64,000 nt of DNA from Finegoldia magna_J (GTDB taxonomy: Bacteria; Bacillota; Clostridia; Tissierellales; Peptoniphilaceae). Each line of letters starts with the position of its first letter. The first letter of the stretch is position 1. The notes below the pieces were generated by a model. The model had not been told where the DNA came from. It was given only the letters and a program-made list of their open reading frames with translations, and searched no databases. Positions 33,645-42,095 of this stretch are shown here, piece by piece. The stretch spans positions 104,147-168,146 of the forward strand of contig NZ_NDYF01000009.1 in NCBI RefSeq assembly GCF_002243175.1. The letters are read 5' to 3'. The translations under genes and the position numbers were made by a program.

Positions 33645-35520
33645 GTTATTGTCAGAAGATACAATTCAAAAAATAGCAGCAGGTGAAGTTATTGAAAGAC
33701 CTGTTTCAGTTATCAAAGAGTTGGTTGAAAACTCTATAGATGCTGGAAGTGATACCATTGTTGTAGAAATTAAAAATGGTGGAAAAGATTTTATATCTGT
33801 TAGCGATAATGGTTCTGGGATTGATAAAAATGAAATAGAATTAGCGTTTAAAAGACACTCAACTAGTAAGCTTGAAAAGTTTGATGATTTGTATGATATA
33901 AGGACATTAGGTTTTAGAGGAGAAGCTCTAGCTAGTATTCTTGCTGTGAGTAAACTTTCTGTAAGTACGAGAACAAAATCAGAAAAAATTGGGAAGAAAG
34001 TTGAGTTTAGAAATTCAAAGGTTATAAGTGAATCTGATGTTGCAATGAATGTCGGAACTAAAATAGTAATCAAAGATCTATTCTACAATGTACCTGTAAG
34101 AAAAAAATTTATGAAGACAGACCAGACAGAAGCAAATCTAATAACAACTACAATGTACAAATTTGCTATTTGCAACACCGATGTTTCTATTAAATACATT
34201 AAAGATAATAAAACTTTGTTTGAAACAAAAAAGAATTCTTCAATTAGGGAGAATATCATTAACTTATTTGGCACTTCATTGTCCAATAATTTAATAGATA
34301 TCGATATAAATTCTAGAGATTACAAAATCCATGGCTATATTTCAAATAATAATTTGTATAGAGCTAATAGACAAATGCAATATATATTTCTAAATGGTAG
34401 ATTTGTTAAATCTGAAGATATTAGAAATACAGTAGAATCTAATTATAAATCTGTAATACCTAATGGGAGATTTCCATTATTTTGGCTGTTTTTTGAAATA
34501 AAACCTAAGCTTGTAGATGTTAATGTTCATCCCAATAAACAAAAAGTAAAAATTTCTATTTTAGATGAAGTATTGGAAGAACTTAACAAAAAAGTTAGAT
34601 TTTTATTAGAAAATAATGCAAGCATTGCAAATATTAGTCAATCAATTCCTGACGAAGATAAATACAAAGATTTAAGAAGGAATTATTTTGAATCTGATTC
34701 CAATTTAATAAATTACAAGTATGATAAGGTATCAGAGCCAACTTCTTCTTATAATCTTTTCAATGATAATTCAAAATTAAGTAATTTTAGAAATATAAAA
34801 TACAATGATAAGTCAGAAGATATTATCAGAAATCCAAAAACTACTGAAGATTTTTTTGCTGGTAACAAGATAGTAAATCAAAATAATTTATTTAATAAAG
34901 ATAGTGAACAAATTAAAGTTGAATCTTCTTTAAAAAAATATGAAAAATTTGATATACTAACAGTTTTATTCAAAACGTATATTTTAGCTAAGGATGAGTT
35001 TGACAGTAAAATTTATTTATTCGATCAACATGCCTGTCATGAGAGAATTAATTATGAAAAATTAACAAAACAAATGCAAGAAAACGAAGTAGTATCACAA
35101 AATTTAGCTTTTCCAGTTAATATATCTTTAACTGATGAATTAATGGAAATATATGTGAATAACAAGAGTATATTTGAAGAATTGGGATATGAAAGTGATG
35201 TTTTTTCAGATGATTCCGTTGTTATTCGTGCTGTTCCATATTTATTTGGAAATTCAAATGCTGAGTTTTTATTTACTGATATTTTGGATACAATTGCTAA
35301 GAATTCAAATGATCCTTTTGACGTAATAGAGTCTAAAGTAATAAAGAGATCTTGTAAAATGAGCGTAAAAGCCGGCGATACATTAAGTAACTTTGAAATA
35401 ATTAAACTTTTAGAAGATTTATTTAAATGTGAATATCCATTAACTTGTCCTCATGGAAGGCCAACTTTTATTGAAATGAATGAAAAAGATTTAGAAAAAA
35501 TGTTTATGAGGATAAAATGA
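33637..35520 (+). CDS. mutL: DNA mismatch repair protein MutL
   Basis: GHKL ATPase and latent nicking endonuclease acting after MutS. The 627-residue protein has ENSIDAG, DNGSGID, RHSTSK and GFRGEALASI in its ATPase domain, a poorly conserved linker (about 340-440), and a C-terminal endonuclease domain with DQHACHERINYE and CPHGRPT. The endonuclease motif fits a MutH-less bacterium. ATG 33637 is chosen because AGGTG lies six bases upstream; the GTG nine bases earlier overlaps that site. Confidence 0.96.
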   Translation: MIKLLSEDTIQKIAAGEVIERPVSVIKELVENSIDAGSDTIVVEIKNGGKDFISVSDNGSGIDKNEIELAFKRHSTSKLEKFDDLYDIRTLGFRGEALASILAVSKLSVSTRTKSEKIGKKVEFRNSKVISESDVAMNVGTKIVIKDLFYNVPVRKKFMKTDQTEANLITTTMYKFAICNTDVSIKYIKDNKTLFETKKNSSIRENIINLFGTSLSNNLIDIDINSRDYKIHGYISNNNLYRANRQMQYIFLNGRFVKSEDIRNTVESNYKSVIPNGRFPLFWLFFEIKPKLVDVNVHPNKQKVKISILDEVLEELNKKVRFLLENNASIANISQSIPDEDKYKDLRRNYFESDSNLINYKYDKVSEPTSSYNLFNDNSKLSNFRNIKYNDKSEDIIRNPKTTEDFFAGNKIVNQNNLFNKDSEQIKVESSLKKYEKFDILTVLFKTYILAKDEFDSKIYLFDQHACHERINYEKLTKQMQENEVVSQNLAFPVNISLTDELMEIYVNNKSIFEELGYESDVFSDDSVVIRAVPYLFGNSNAEFLFTDILDTIAKNSNDPFDVIESKVIKRSCKMSVKAGDTLSNFEIIKLLEDLFKCEYPLTCPHGRPTFIEMNEKDLEKMFMRIK

Positions 35521-36461
35521 AAAAAAAATGTATTGTAATCGTCGGACCTACTGGAGTAGGGAAGACCAGCTTAAGTATTTTTTTAGCAAAAAGTTTAAAC
35601 AGTGAGATTATTTCAGCAGATTCTATGCAAATTTATAAGTATATGGATATTGGTACTGCAAAAGTTGAACCAAAATATCAGAAAGAAATAAAACATCATT
35701 TGATAGATATAGTTGAACCGAATGAGAATTTTAATGTAGAACAATTTCAAAGTCTTTGCATAGATAAAATTGAAGAAATTTCAGCTAAAAATAAAATTCC
35801 AATTATTGTTGGAGGTACAGGACTATATATCAATTCTATAACACATAAATTAGAATTTAACACTGTTAAATCTGATGAAAAATTAAGATATGAATTGGAA
35901 AATATTGCAGAATCACAAGGCAATCAAAAACTCCATAAAATGTTGGAGGATATAGACCCTGAGTCGGCAAGTAAAATTCACACGAACAATGTGAGACGTG
36001 TTATTAGAGCAATTGAAGTATACAAGCTTACTGGCCATAAATTTAGTGAAATAAACGACAAATTCGATCATTATAACGATGATTATGATTTTTATATAAT
36101 TGGATTAAATGATGATAGAGAGATACTTTATAAAAGGATAAATCAAAGAGTAGATGAGATGATCGATGAAGGCTTTATGGCTGAATGTAAATATATTTAT
36201 GAACTGACAGATGGAAATTCTCAATCAATTCAAGCTATAGGTTACAGAGAAGCTTTCATGTATTTAAATAATGAAATCTCTTTTAAAGATATGGTTAGTT
36301 TAATGAAAAAAAATAGCAGAAAATATGCTAAGAGACAGTTAACTTGGTTCAGACAAGATGAAAGAATTCATTGGATGAATTTGGAAGATTTTAATAAATT
36401 TGAAGATATTGAAAAAAATTGTTTGGAAAATTTGAAAGAATGGTTATATGATAAAAGATAA
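35517..36461 (+). CDS. miaA: tRNA dimethylallyltransferase
   Basis: Adds the dimethylallyl group to A37 of tRNA, the substrate of MiaB. The 314-residue protein has the P-loop GPTGVGKTSLSI, ISADSMQIYKYMDIGTAK, GGTGLYI and AIGYREAF. It overlaps mutL by 4 bases. The prenyl donor DMAPP comes from isoprenoid synthesis, to which IspG belongs. hfq, which commonly follows miaA, is absent here. Confidence 0.96.
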   Translation: MKKKCIVIVGPTGVGKTSLSIFLAKSLNSEIISADSMQIYKYMDIGTAKVEPKYQKEIKHHLIDIVEPNENFNVEQFQSLCIDKIEEISAKNKIPIIVGGTGLYINSITHKLEFNTVKSDEKLRYELENIAESQGNQKLHKMLEDIDPESASKIHTNNVRRVIRAIEVYKLTGHKFSEINDKFDHYNDDYDFYIIGLNDDREILYKRINQRVDEMIDEGFMAECKYIYELTDGNSQSIQAIGYREAFMYLNNEISFKDMVSLMKKNSRKYAKRQLTWFRQDERIHWMNLEDFNKFEDIEKNCLENLKEWLYDKR

Positions 36462-37722
36462 AATAAAAGAATGGTATGATGTAGATGATTTTAGCTATGA
36501 TACAGTCATAGAAAGTAATAATCAACTATCAGATAGATTTAAAGAATTGGAAAATTTGGAGTTTGTTAATCAACTTAAGGTTTTGAAAGCTTTCCAAGAC
36601 AATAAGTTACAAGCTACTGATTTTGCATCAACAACTGGATATGGATATGGAGATGTTGGAAGAGATAAATGTGAAGCGATTTTTAGGGATATTTTTAAGG
36701 CAGAAGACTGCCTTGTTAGACCTTCAATTGCTTCTGGAACTCACGCATTGAGCTTGTTAATGAAAGGCGTATTATTGCCTGGAGATAAGTTATTATATAT
36801 TACGGGTTTGCCTTACGATACATTACAAGAAGTTATAGGAATCGAAGGCAATTCTCCATGTAATTTGAAAGAATTTGGAATTGACTTTGACTATGTTGAT
36901 TTGGTAGATAATAATATAGATTTGGAAGCTGTAGAATCTAAAATAGACTCTTCGGTAAAAATGGTTGCTATTCAGAGGTCAACAGGATATAGCTTAAGAA
37001 ATGCTATTAATATTGAACAAATTGAAAAAGCAGCTAAATTTATCAAAGAAAAATTTCCAGAAATAATCATAATGGTTGATAATTGTTATGGGGAGTTTAC
37101 TGAATACAAAGAGCCTATTGAAGTTGGATGTGATGTTATTGCTGGATCTTTGATAAAAAATCCAGGTGGAGGAATAGCTCTTTCTGGTGGATACATTGCT
37201 GGTAAAAAGTCTATTATTGATAGGGTAGCAAATACTTTAACTGCACCAGGAATAGGGAAGGAAGTAGGAATAACTTTTGGTACTACTAGAAATACATTAC
37301 AAGGATTATTCTTAGCTCCTAAAATTACGATAGAAGCTATGAAATCAGCATTATTATTTTCTCACGTCTTTAAAAAATTAGGATTTAAAACAATTCCAGA
37401 TGTAGAAGATAAAAGAAGTGATATAATTTGTGCGATTATTCTAAAAAACGAAGAAAGAGTTGTGGAATTTTGTAGATCAATTCAAGAGTCATCTGTCGTA
37501 GATTCACACGTAGTTCCTTATCCTTGGGATATGCCAGGATATGATGACAAAGTTATAATGGCATCGGGAAGCTTTATCGATGGTTCTAGCATAGAGATTT
37601 CAGCTGATGGTCCGTTAAGAGAGCCATATGTAGCTTATTTTCAAGGGTCATTGAGTTATAATCAAGCATTACTTGCTTGTATGAAAGTTGTTAAGAATTT
37701 AAAAAATAAAAATCTAATTTAA
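36448..37722 (+). CDS. PLP-dependent enzyme of the 'aluminum resistance' / methionine gamma-lyase-like family
   Basis: The 424-residue protein is a fold-type I PLP enzyme related to cystathionine/methionine gamma-lyases. Visible features are the VRPSIASGTHALSLLMKG cofactor-binding region, MVDNCYGEFTE (the Asp that contacts the pyridine ring), and the Schiff-base Lys region AGSLIKNPGGGIALSGG. Homologues (Bacillus YnbB) sit beside miaA-hfq or glnR and are often named aluminum resistance protein, a label with thin support. It overlaps miaA by 14 bases and ends the operon. True substrate not known to me. Confidence 0.85.
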   Translation: MIKDKIKEWYDVDDFSYDTVIESNNQLSDRFKELENLEFVNQLKVLKAFQDNKLQATDFASTTGYGYGDVGRDKCEAIFRDIFKAEDCLVRPSIASGTHALSLLMKGVLLPGDKLLYITGLPYDTLQEVIGIEGNSPCNLKEFGIDFDYVDLVDNNIDLEAVESKIDSSVKMVAIQRSTGYSLRNAINIEQIEKAAKFIKEKFPEIIIMVDNCYGEFTEYKEPIEVGCDVIAGSLIKNPGGGIALSGGYIAGKKSIIDRVANTLTAPGIGKEVGITFGTTRNTLQGLFLAPKITIEAMKSALLFSHVFKKLGFKTIPDVEDKRSDIICAIILKNEERVVEFCRSIQESSVVDSHVVPYPWDMPGYDDKVIMASGSFIDGSSIEISADGPLREPYVAYFQGSLSYNQALLACMKVVKNLKNKNLI

Positions 37723-37732
37723 AATGACAAAA

Positions 37733-37762
37733 GCCCTCTAATTATTGTGATAATTAGAGGGC
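37733..37762. terminator. Bidirectional terminator between the PLP enzyme gene and lexA
   Basis: A perfect 13-bp stem (GCCCTCTAATTAT / ATAATTAGAGGGC) with a 4-base TGTG loop sits between two convergent genes; T-rich sequence flanks both sides. Confidence 0.9.
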
Positions 37763-37772
37763 ATAGTTTTAT

Positions 37773-38399
37773 TTAATAAATTGTTCTGTATAAACCAATA
37801 ACTTTTCCTAAAATTTCTACATCTTTTACAATAATGGGATACATCGTTGAATTTGAAGGTCTTAATTCAATATGATCTGAATGTCTGTAAAATCTTTTGA
37901 CTGTTGCTGATTCGTCCATTAATGCAACGACAATATCACCATTGTTAGCAGTATTTTGTTTGCGAACAATTATTTTATCGCCGTTTAATATTCCGTCTTC
38001 AATCATAGATTCTCCTTGGACTTTCAAAATAAAAACTACACCTTGTGATGTATATTCAATAGGAAGAGGAAATGTATCTTCGACATTTTCTATAGCTAAA
38101 ATCGGCATTCCAGCTTGAACTTTTCCAACAATAGGAACATCTATAGTTTCTTTTTTTATTTCGTTTTCTTGTTCTTCATAAACACTATCTATAATTTCTA
38201 AGGCTCTATTTTTTAAAGGATCTCTTCTTAAATAACCCTTCATTTCTAATTTCAAAATATTATTATGAACAGTTGATGTAGAATTGATATTCAAACTATC
38301 ACCAATTTCACGAATAGCAGGGGGATATCCTTTGTAATCTATATATCTTTTTATAAATTTTAATATTTCTATTTGCTTAGAGGTTAAATCATCGTACAT
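37773..38399 (-). CDS. lexA: LexA SOS repressor
   Basis: Represses DNA-damage genes and self-cleaves when RecA filaments form. The 208-residue protein has the N-terminal winged helix (LTSKQIEILKFIK ... GYPPAIREIGDSL), the Ala-Gly cleavage site in VQAGMPI, the nucleophile Ser in QGESMIEDG, and the Lys partner in ATVKRFYR. The start follows AAAAGGAGTATATT. Operators matching its expected GAAC-N4-GTTC site occur upstream of the divergent LysM gene and of recA. Confidence 0.97.
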   Translation of the reverse strand: MYDDLTSKQIEILKFIKRYIDYKGYPPAIREIGDSLNINSTSTVHNNILKLEMKGYLRRDPLKNRALEIIDSVYEEQENEIKKETIDVPIVGKVQAGMPILAIENVEDTFPLPIEYTSQGVVFILKVQGESMIEDGILNGDKIIVRKQNTANNGDIVVALMDESATVKRFYRHSDHIELRPSNSTMYPIIVKDVEILGKVIGLYRTIY

Positions 38400-38428
38400 T
38401 AATATACTCCTTTTCTATTCTTTTCTTG

Positions 38429-38437
38429 ATTATATCA
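38429..38437 (-). promoter_or_regulatory. Extended -10 promoter of lexA
   Basis: TG-A-TATAAT on the minus strand lies 29 bases before the lexA start. An imperfect half-match to a LexA site (AAAC-ATTT-GTTT, 38455-38466) lies just upstream and may mediate autoregulation; it lacks the outer G/C of the consensus. Confidence 0.55.
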
Positions 38438-38495
38438 TATTTCTTCAAGAAATGAAACATTTGTTTTCTTTTTTTATAGAACATAAAAATTTTTC

Positions 38496-38545
38496 TTGAC
38501 ATACAAGAACATATGTTGTAGAATAAAGCCATAGAACATATGTAC
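38496..38545 (+). promoter_or_regulatory. Promoter with two LexA-type operators upstream of the LysM gene
   Basis: TTGACA (38496-38501) and TAGAAT (38519-38524) are 17 bases apart. GAACATATGTTG (38507-38518) fills the spacer and GAACATATGTAC (38534-38545) lies at the transcription start. Both match the Firmicute SOS box GAAC-N4-GTTC except in the last one or two bases. Their centres are 27 bp apart. Confidence 0.8.
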
Positions 38546-38573
38546 AGAAAATAGTTTCTGAACGGGAGGAAAT

Positions 38574-38885
38574 ATGAAAAAATATAAAATTACAAATAAG
38601 TTCAAATTTTTTAGATTTATATCGATTTGTTTTGTAGCATTGTGTTTGATGACTCTAGCATTAACGTCTAATCTTAGTTATGGTAATTATCAGAATCAAG
38701 AATATAACACTGAGTATTATATAGTAGAACCATCAGATTCATTATGGAAAATTTCCACAAAATTCAAACCAGATAATATGAGTACAAGACAATTCATATC
38801 AATAATAAAACAATATAATAGATTTATAGAAGGTAGCTCAATTAAAGTAGGCGAACATTTGAACATACCTTTAATAAATAAATAA
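38574..38885 (+). CDS. YneA-like SOS-controlled LysM membrane protein
   Basis: The 103-residue protein has a basic N-terminus, one membrane segment (about 13-35) and a single C-terminal LysM domain (about 47-100: EYYIVEPSDSLWKISTKF ... GEHLNIPL). Size, layout, place divergent from lexA and the double LexA operator all match YneA of Bacillus, which blocks cell division during the SOS response. Sequence identity outside LysM is not recognisable, so the function is inferred. It starts after GGGAGGAAAT. Confidence 0.8.
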   Translation: MKKYKITNKFKFFRFISICFVALCLMTLALTSNLSYGNYQNQEYNTEYYIVEPSDSLWKISTKFKPDNMSTRQFISIIKQYNRFIEGSSIKVGEHLNIPLINK

Positions 38886-38925
38886 GATACTGTTATACTC
38901 CTAATACTATCTAATAACAGTAATG

Positions 38926-38955
38926 AAGATCAAGCACATGTCTTGATCTTTTTGT
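38926..38955 (+). terminator. Terminator of the LysM gene
   Basis: Stem AAGATCAAG / CTTGATCTT (9 bp, 7-base loop) followed by TTTTG. A second small inverted repeat (ACTGTTAT / ATAACAGT, 38889-38921) precedes it. Confidence 0.8.
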
Positions 38956-38960
38956 TTTTC

Positions 38961-39941
38961 TTAGTTATTATTTTTTAAATCGTTGTTTAAGGTATTCAGT
39001 GGGTTTTTATTTACCGCACTTCTTAAACTGTTATTATCTACATGGGTGTATATTTGTGTGGTTGACACTGATTCATGTCCTAAAATCTCTTGCAATACTT
39101 TTATATCGACATTACCATATTGATACATTAATGTCGCTGCTGTGTGACGTAATTTATGAACACTGTATATACTAGTGTCAAATCCACCAACTTTTAAATA
39201 ATGTTCAATTCTGTACTGTATAGCACGATTACTCATTCGATTTCTTTTTTTACTAATAAAAAGAGCGTCATTATCTATTTCTGGTCTTATTTTAAGATAA
39301 TTATCTAAAGCATCTAAACACATATCATTTAGATAAACAGTTCTTTCTTTGTTTCCTTTACCGATGACTCTCAATGTATTTGTTTTTATATGATCAATAT
39401 TTATGCTGCTAAGCTCAGATAGTCTCATTCCACAGTTTAAAAATAATACTGTAATACAGTAATCACGAGCTTTTATTTCTTCATCTTTTTCACGTAATAT
39501 AACTTTAAGTAAATTTAATGATTCATCAAGCGTGAGATATACTGGTTGTCTAATATTTTTTTTCGGCGAATCTAAAAGTTCTGCAGGGTTTATTATATCT
39601 AATTTTCTTATATTGATAAGATACTTATAAAAAGTTCTTATACTAGAAGTTTTACGGCTACGTGTAGATGAACCATTGGATCTGTTATGGTCTAAAAATC
39701 CCATAAAAGAGTGCAAATCAATAACATCGATATTTTTGAAAAAATTCAAATCTACATCAGAAGAATCAATCTTAACAATATCATCAAATGATTTTAATTT
39801 TATATTTTGCTTACGCGCTAGAATGTATTTAATCATTAAATTGATATCGTAAGCATATTCTTTAACTGTGTTTGACGAACGTCCTTTAATAGTTTCTAAG
39901 TAGTCTAAAAAATCCATAAGTATCATAGGATAGCTATTCAT
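38961..39941 (-). CDS. Tyrosine recombinase (XerC/XerD-like)
   Basis: The 326-residue protein has an N-terminal SAM-like core-binding domain (about 5-110) and a catalytic domain with the full set: Arg in CGMRLSELS, Lys in IGKGNKERTV, HKLRHTAATLM, LGHESVSTTQIYTHV with the last His and the nucleophile Tyr. It could be one of the chromosome dimer resolution recombinases, or an element-borne enzyme; no attachment sites are visible. ATG 39941 is used because GGAGG lies five bases upstream; an ATG 18 bases earlier has none. Its promoter carries a long palindrome. Confidence 0.88.
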   Translation of the reverse strand: MNSYPMILMDFLDYLETIKGRSSNTVKEYAYDINLMIKYILARKQNIKLKSFDDIVKIDSSDVDLNFFKNIDVIDLHSFMGFLDHNRSNGSSTRSRKTSSIRTFYKYLINIRKLDIINPAELLDSPKKNIRQPVYLTLDESLNLLKVILREKDEEIKARDYCITVLFLNCGMRLSELSSINIDHIKTNTLRVIGKGNKERTVYLNDMCLDALDNYLKIRPEIDNDALFISKKRNRMSNRAIQYRIEHYLKVGGFDTSIYSVHKLRHTAATLMYQYGNVDIKVLQEILGHESVSTTQIYTHVDNNSLRSAVNKNPLNTLNNDLKNNN

Positions 39942-39965
39942 AGTACCTCCAAAATCCATAACCTT

Positions 39966-39995
39966 AATGTCACAAAATTATTATTTTGTGACATT
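39966..39995 (-). promoter_or_regulatory. 30-bp palindrome at the transcription start of the recombinase gene
   Basis: A perfect 13-bp inverted repeat (AATGTCACAAAAT / ATTTTGTGACATT, 4-base centre) begins 3 bases downstream of the -10 box. It may be an operator for an unidentified repressor or a hairpin in the 5' untranslated region. Confidence 0.6.
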
Positions 39996-39998
39996 ATC

Positions 39999-40027
39999 AT
40001 TTTATCAAAATCATCCTCTATTGTCAA
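39999..40027 (-). promoter_or_regulatory. Promoter of the tyrosine recombinase gene
   Basis: On the minus strand TTGACA (40022-40027) and TAAAAT (39999-40004) are 17 bases apart, with TG-A before the -10. The -35 box directly continues the T tract of the upstream terminator. Confidence 0.8.
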
Positions 40028-40059
40028 AAAAATATAGCAAATTTTATTTGCTATATTTT
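40024..40059 (-). terminator. Terminator of the PHP-aminotransferase transcript
   Basis: An 11-bp stem (AATATAGCAAA / TTTGCTATATT) with a 5-base loop is followed on the minus strand by seven T. Part of the stem lies within the last codons of the aminotransferase gene. Confidence 0.75.
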
Positions 40060-41219
40060 TTATGATCTGATATGAAATTGTTTAAGTTTTCTAATCCTTG
40101 TTTAATATCTTCAATACTTGTTGCATAGCTCATTCTAATATATTTATCATCTCCAAAAACAATACCTGGTACGAATGCAATATTATATTTCGAAAGCAAT
40201 TCATTACATAATTCTAAAGAATTATTAATGGTACTATTATAAAATTGATCCATTTTAATAAATACATAGAATGCTCCTGTTGGATAAATATATTCTAAGT
40301 TAAATTCATCTAGTTTGGATACTATATAGTCTCTTCTGGACTTAAATTCACCAATCATTTGCTCTACTTCATCAGATTCGTCTTTTAACGCTGTTAAACC
40401 GGCTATTTGGCTCAATGTATTCGCGTTTGATGTAATATGTCCTTGAAGTCTTTTTATGAGCTTAGAGACCTCCTTAGAGCTACAAGAATATCCTAACCTA
40501 AATCCAGTCATTGCATAAGCCTTTGAAAAACCATTTATTGTTATAGTTATCTCATTAATTTCATCAGATAATGAGCCTATACTTATAAATTCTTTATCAT
40601 ATGATAATCTTTCGTAAATTTCATCAGATATAATATAAATATTATTATCAACTGCCCAGTTACCAATACTAAGTAATTCTTCTTTTGAATAAATAACTCC
40701 TGTAGGATTAGAAGGATTATTTAATATAAGACACTTAGTGTTTGAGTTTTTATATTGGTTTAATATATCCACATCGACTTTGAAGTTTTCATTATATGGT
40801 AAAATTACAGGCTTACAATCAGTGAGTTTACACATTTCTGGATAACTTAGCCAATATGGTGATGGTATGAGAACTTCATCATTAGGGTTTGTTAACGCAA
40901 ATAAACTATTGACAATTGCTTGTTTAGCCCCAGTAGATACTACTATAGAATCTTTATCACATTTAATATGATTAATATTATTAAGTTTTAAACTTATTTC
41001 TTCTCTTAAATCTGGTATTCCACCAGTATCAGTATATCTAACTACTCCATTATCCAAATACTTTATTGTTTTATCAATTATATATCTTGGAGTTTTAAAG
41101 TCTGGTTCGCCAACAGTAAAGTTATAAACTTTAACGCCATCATTTTTTAATTTATTAATTTTAGCACTCAATTCAAGTGTTAAAGATGGATTTATACTGT
41201 TAATTTTTTTTGATAGCAT
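40044..41219 (-). CDS. Class I aminotransferase (aspartate aminotransferase-like)
   Basis: The 391-residue fold-type I PLP enzyme has LNNPSNPTGVIYS (the Asn contacting the cofactor), ISDEIYERLSYD, the Schiff-base Lys in NGFSKAYAMTGFRLGY, and the C-terminal substrate Arg region YIRMSYATS. It resembles the AspB/AspC subgroup Ib of Gram-positives, using aspartate, though other amino acids cannot be excluded. The start follows AAGGAG and overlaps the PHP gene by 20 bases. Confidence 0.9.
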   Translation of the reverse strand: MLSKKINSINPSLTLELSAKINKLKNDGVKVYNFTVGEPDFKTPRYIIDKTIKYLDNGVVRYTDTGGIPDLREEISLKLNNINHIKCDKDSIVVSTGAKQAIVNSLFALTNPNDEVLIPSPYWLSYPEMCKLTDCKPVILPYNENFKVDVDILNQYKNSNTKCLILNNPSNPTGVIYSKEELLSIGNWAVDNNIYIISDEIYERLSYDKEFISIGSLSDEINEITITINGFSKAYAMTGFRLGYSCSSKEVSKLIKRLQGHITSNANTLSQIAGLTALKDESDEVEQMIGEFKSRRDYIVSKLDEFNLEYIYPTGAFYVFIKMDQFYNSTINNSLELCNELLSKYNIAFVPGIVFGDDKYIRMSYATSIEDIKQGLENLNNFISDHKKYSK

Positions 41220-42027
41220 AATCGCTCCTTAATTCATGTAGTTTTTTTATAGATTCAAAAGTTGAATAATTTAATGCGAAATTTCCCATTAAATATTCTT
41301 TATCAAATTGTTTTCCATGACAGTCACTTCCTGCCGTGTATAGTAACTTGTTTTTTAACGCTATATTCAAGTATTTTTTAATATCAGTAAAAGAATGTTT
41401 AGAATTAATTACTTCAATTCCATCAATACCCATTTCTATGATTTCATTTACTATATTATCATCATTCAATGTTATAGGATGTGCTAAAATACATACACCG
41501 TTAGCTGATTTTATAGAATTAATAATGTTTTGTAGTGATGTGAAGCTTTTTTCGACATAGCATTTACCTTTTGGAGATAAATATTCGTTAAAAGCTTCAT
41601 TTTTATTTTTACAAATATTAATATCAACTAAATATTGAGCTAAATTACTTCTAGAAAAAACTCTGTCTTTACTATAATTCAGGACTTTATCCTTGTCAAT
41701 TTTTATTCCAATTTTCGCAAAATTTTTTTCAAAAATATCAAGTCTTTTTGCTCTATCATTTATAGCTAATTCAGATATTTTTTGTAATTTTTTATTGGAC
41801 CTATCTACATAGTATCCTAAAATGTGTACTTCTTTGTTTTTATAAGTTATTCCAAATTCTACAGCTTTTATGATGTTAGCATTACAGAATGCGGTATTAG
41901 ATGGCATTAGTATATCATGATCAGTAATAGCAATTTTATCAATAGAATTTTTATTTGCATTATATTGAATTTCTTCAATGCTTAATCTTCCATCACTTTC
42001 TGTGGAATGTACGTGCATATCAATCAT
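41200..42027 (-). CDS. PHP-domain phosphoesterase (TrpH / nucleotide 3',5'-bisphosphatase-like)
   Basis: The 275-residue protein has an intact PHP trinuclear metal site: DMHVHSTESDG (His-x-His), ITDHDI, AHPITL and AGSDCHG. Related enzymes dephosphorylate 3',5'-nucleoside bisphosphates such as pAp or trim RNA 5' ends. The intact ligands contrast with those in PolC in this window. It shares a transcript with the aminotransferase. NrnA (55920-56888) would provide overlapping pAp phosphatase activity. Confidence 0.88.
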   Translation of the reverse strand: MIDMHVHSTESDGRLSIEEIQYNANKNSIDKIAITDHDILMPSNTAFCNANIIKAVEFGITYKNKEVHILGYYVDRSNKKLQKISELAINDRAKRLDIFEKNFAKIGIKIDKDKVLNYSKDRVFSRSNLAQYLVDINICKNKNEAFNEYLSPKGKCYVEKSFTSLQNIINSIKSANGVCILAHPITLNDDNIVNEIIEMGIDGIEVINSKHSFTDIKKYLNIALKNKLLYTAGSDCHGKQFDKEYLMGNFALNYSTFESIKKLHELRSDYAIKKN

Positions 42028-42059
42028 TTTTAAATCCTTTTAAAGTTTTTCATATTAGA

Positions 42060-42085
42060 AGAAGGTCAACAAATGTTGACCTTCT
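42060..42085 (-). terminator. Hairpin after rny
   Basis: A perfect 11-bp stem (AGAAGGTCAAC / GTTGACCTTCT, 4-base loop) follows the rny stop on the minus strand. The T tract is poor, so termination may be partial. Confidence 0.55.
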
Positions 42086-42095
42086 AAGTTAATTC

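Noticed and set aside
39966..39995. dif site for Xer recombination
   Set aside because: The palindrome has a 4-base centre and lacks the TTATGTTAA-like half-site of known dif sequences; it sits at a promoter start.
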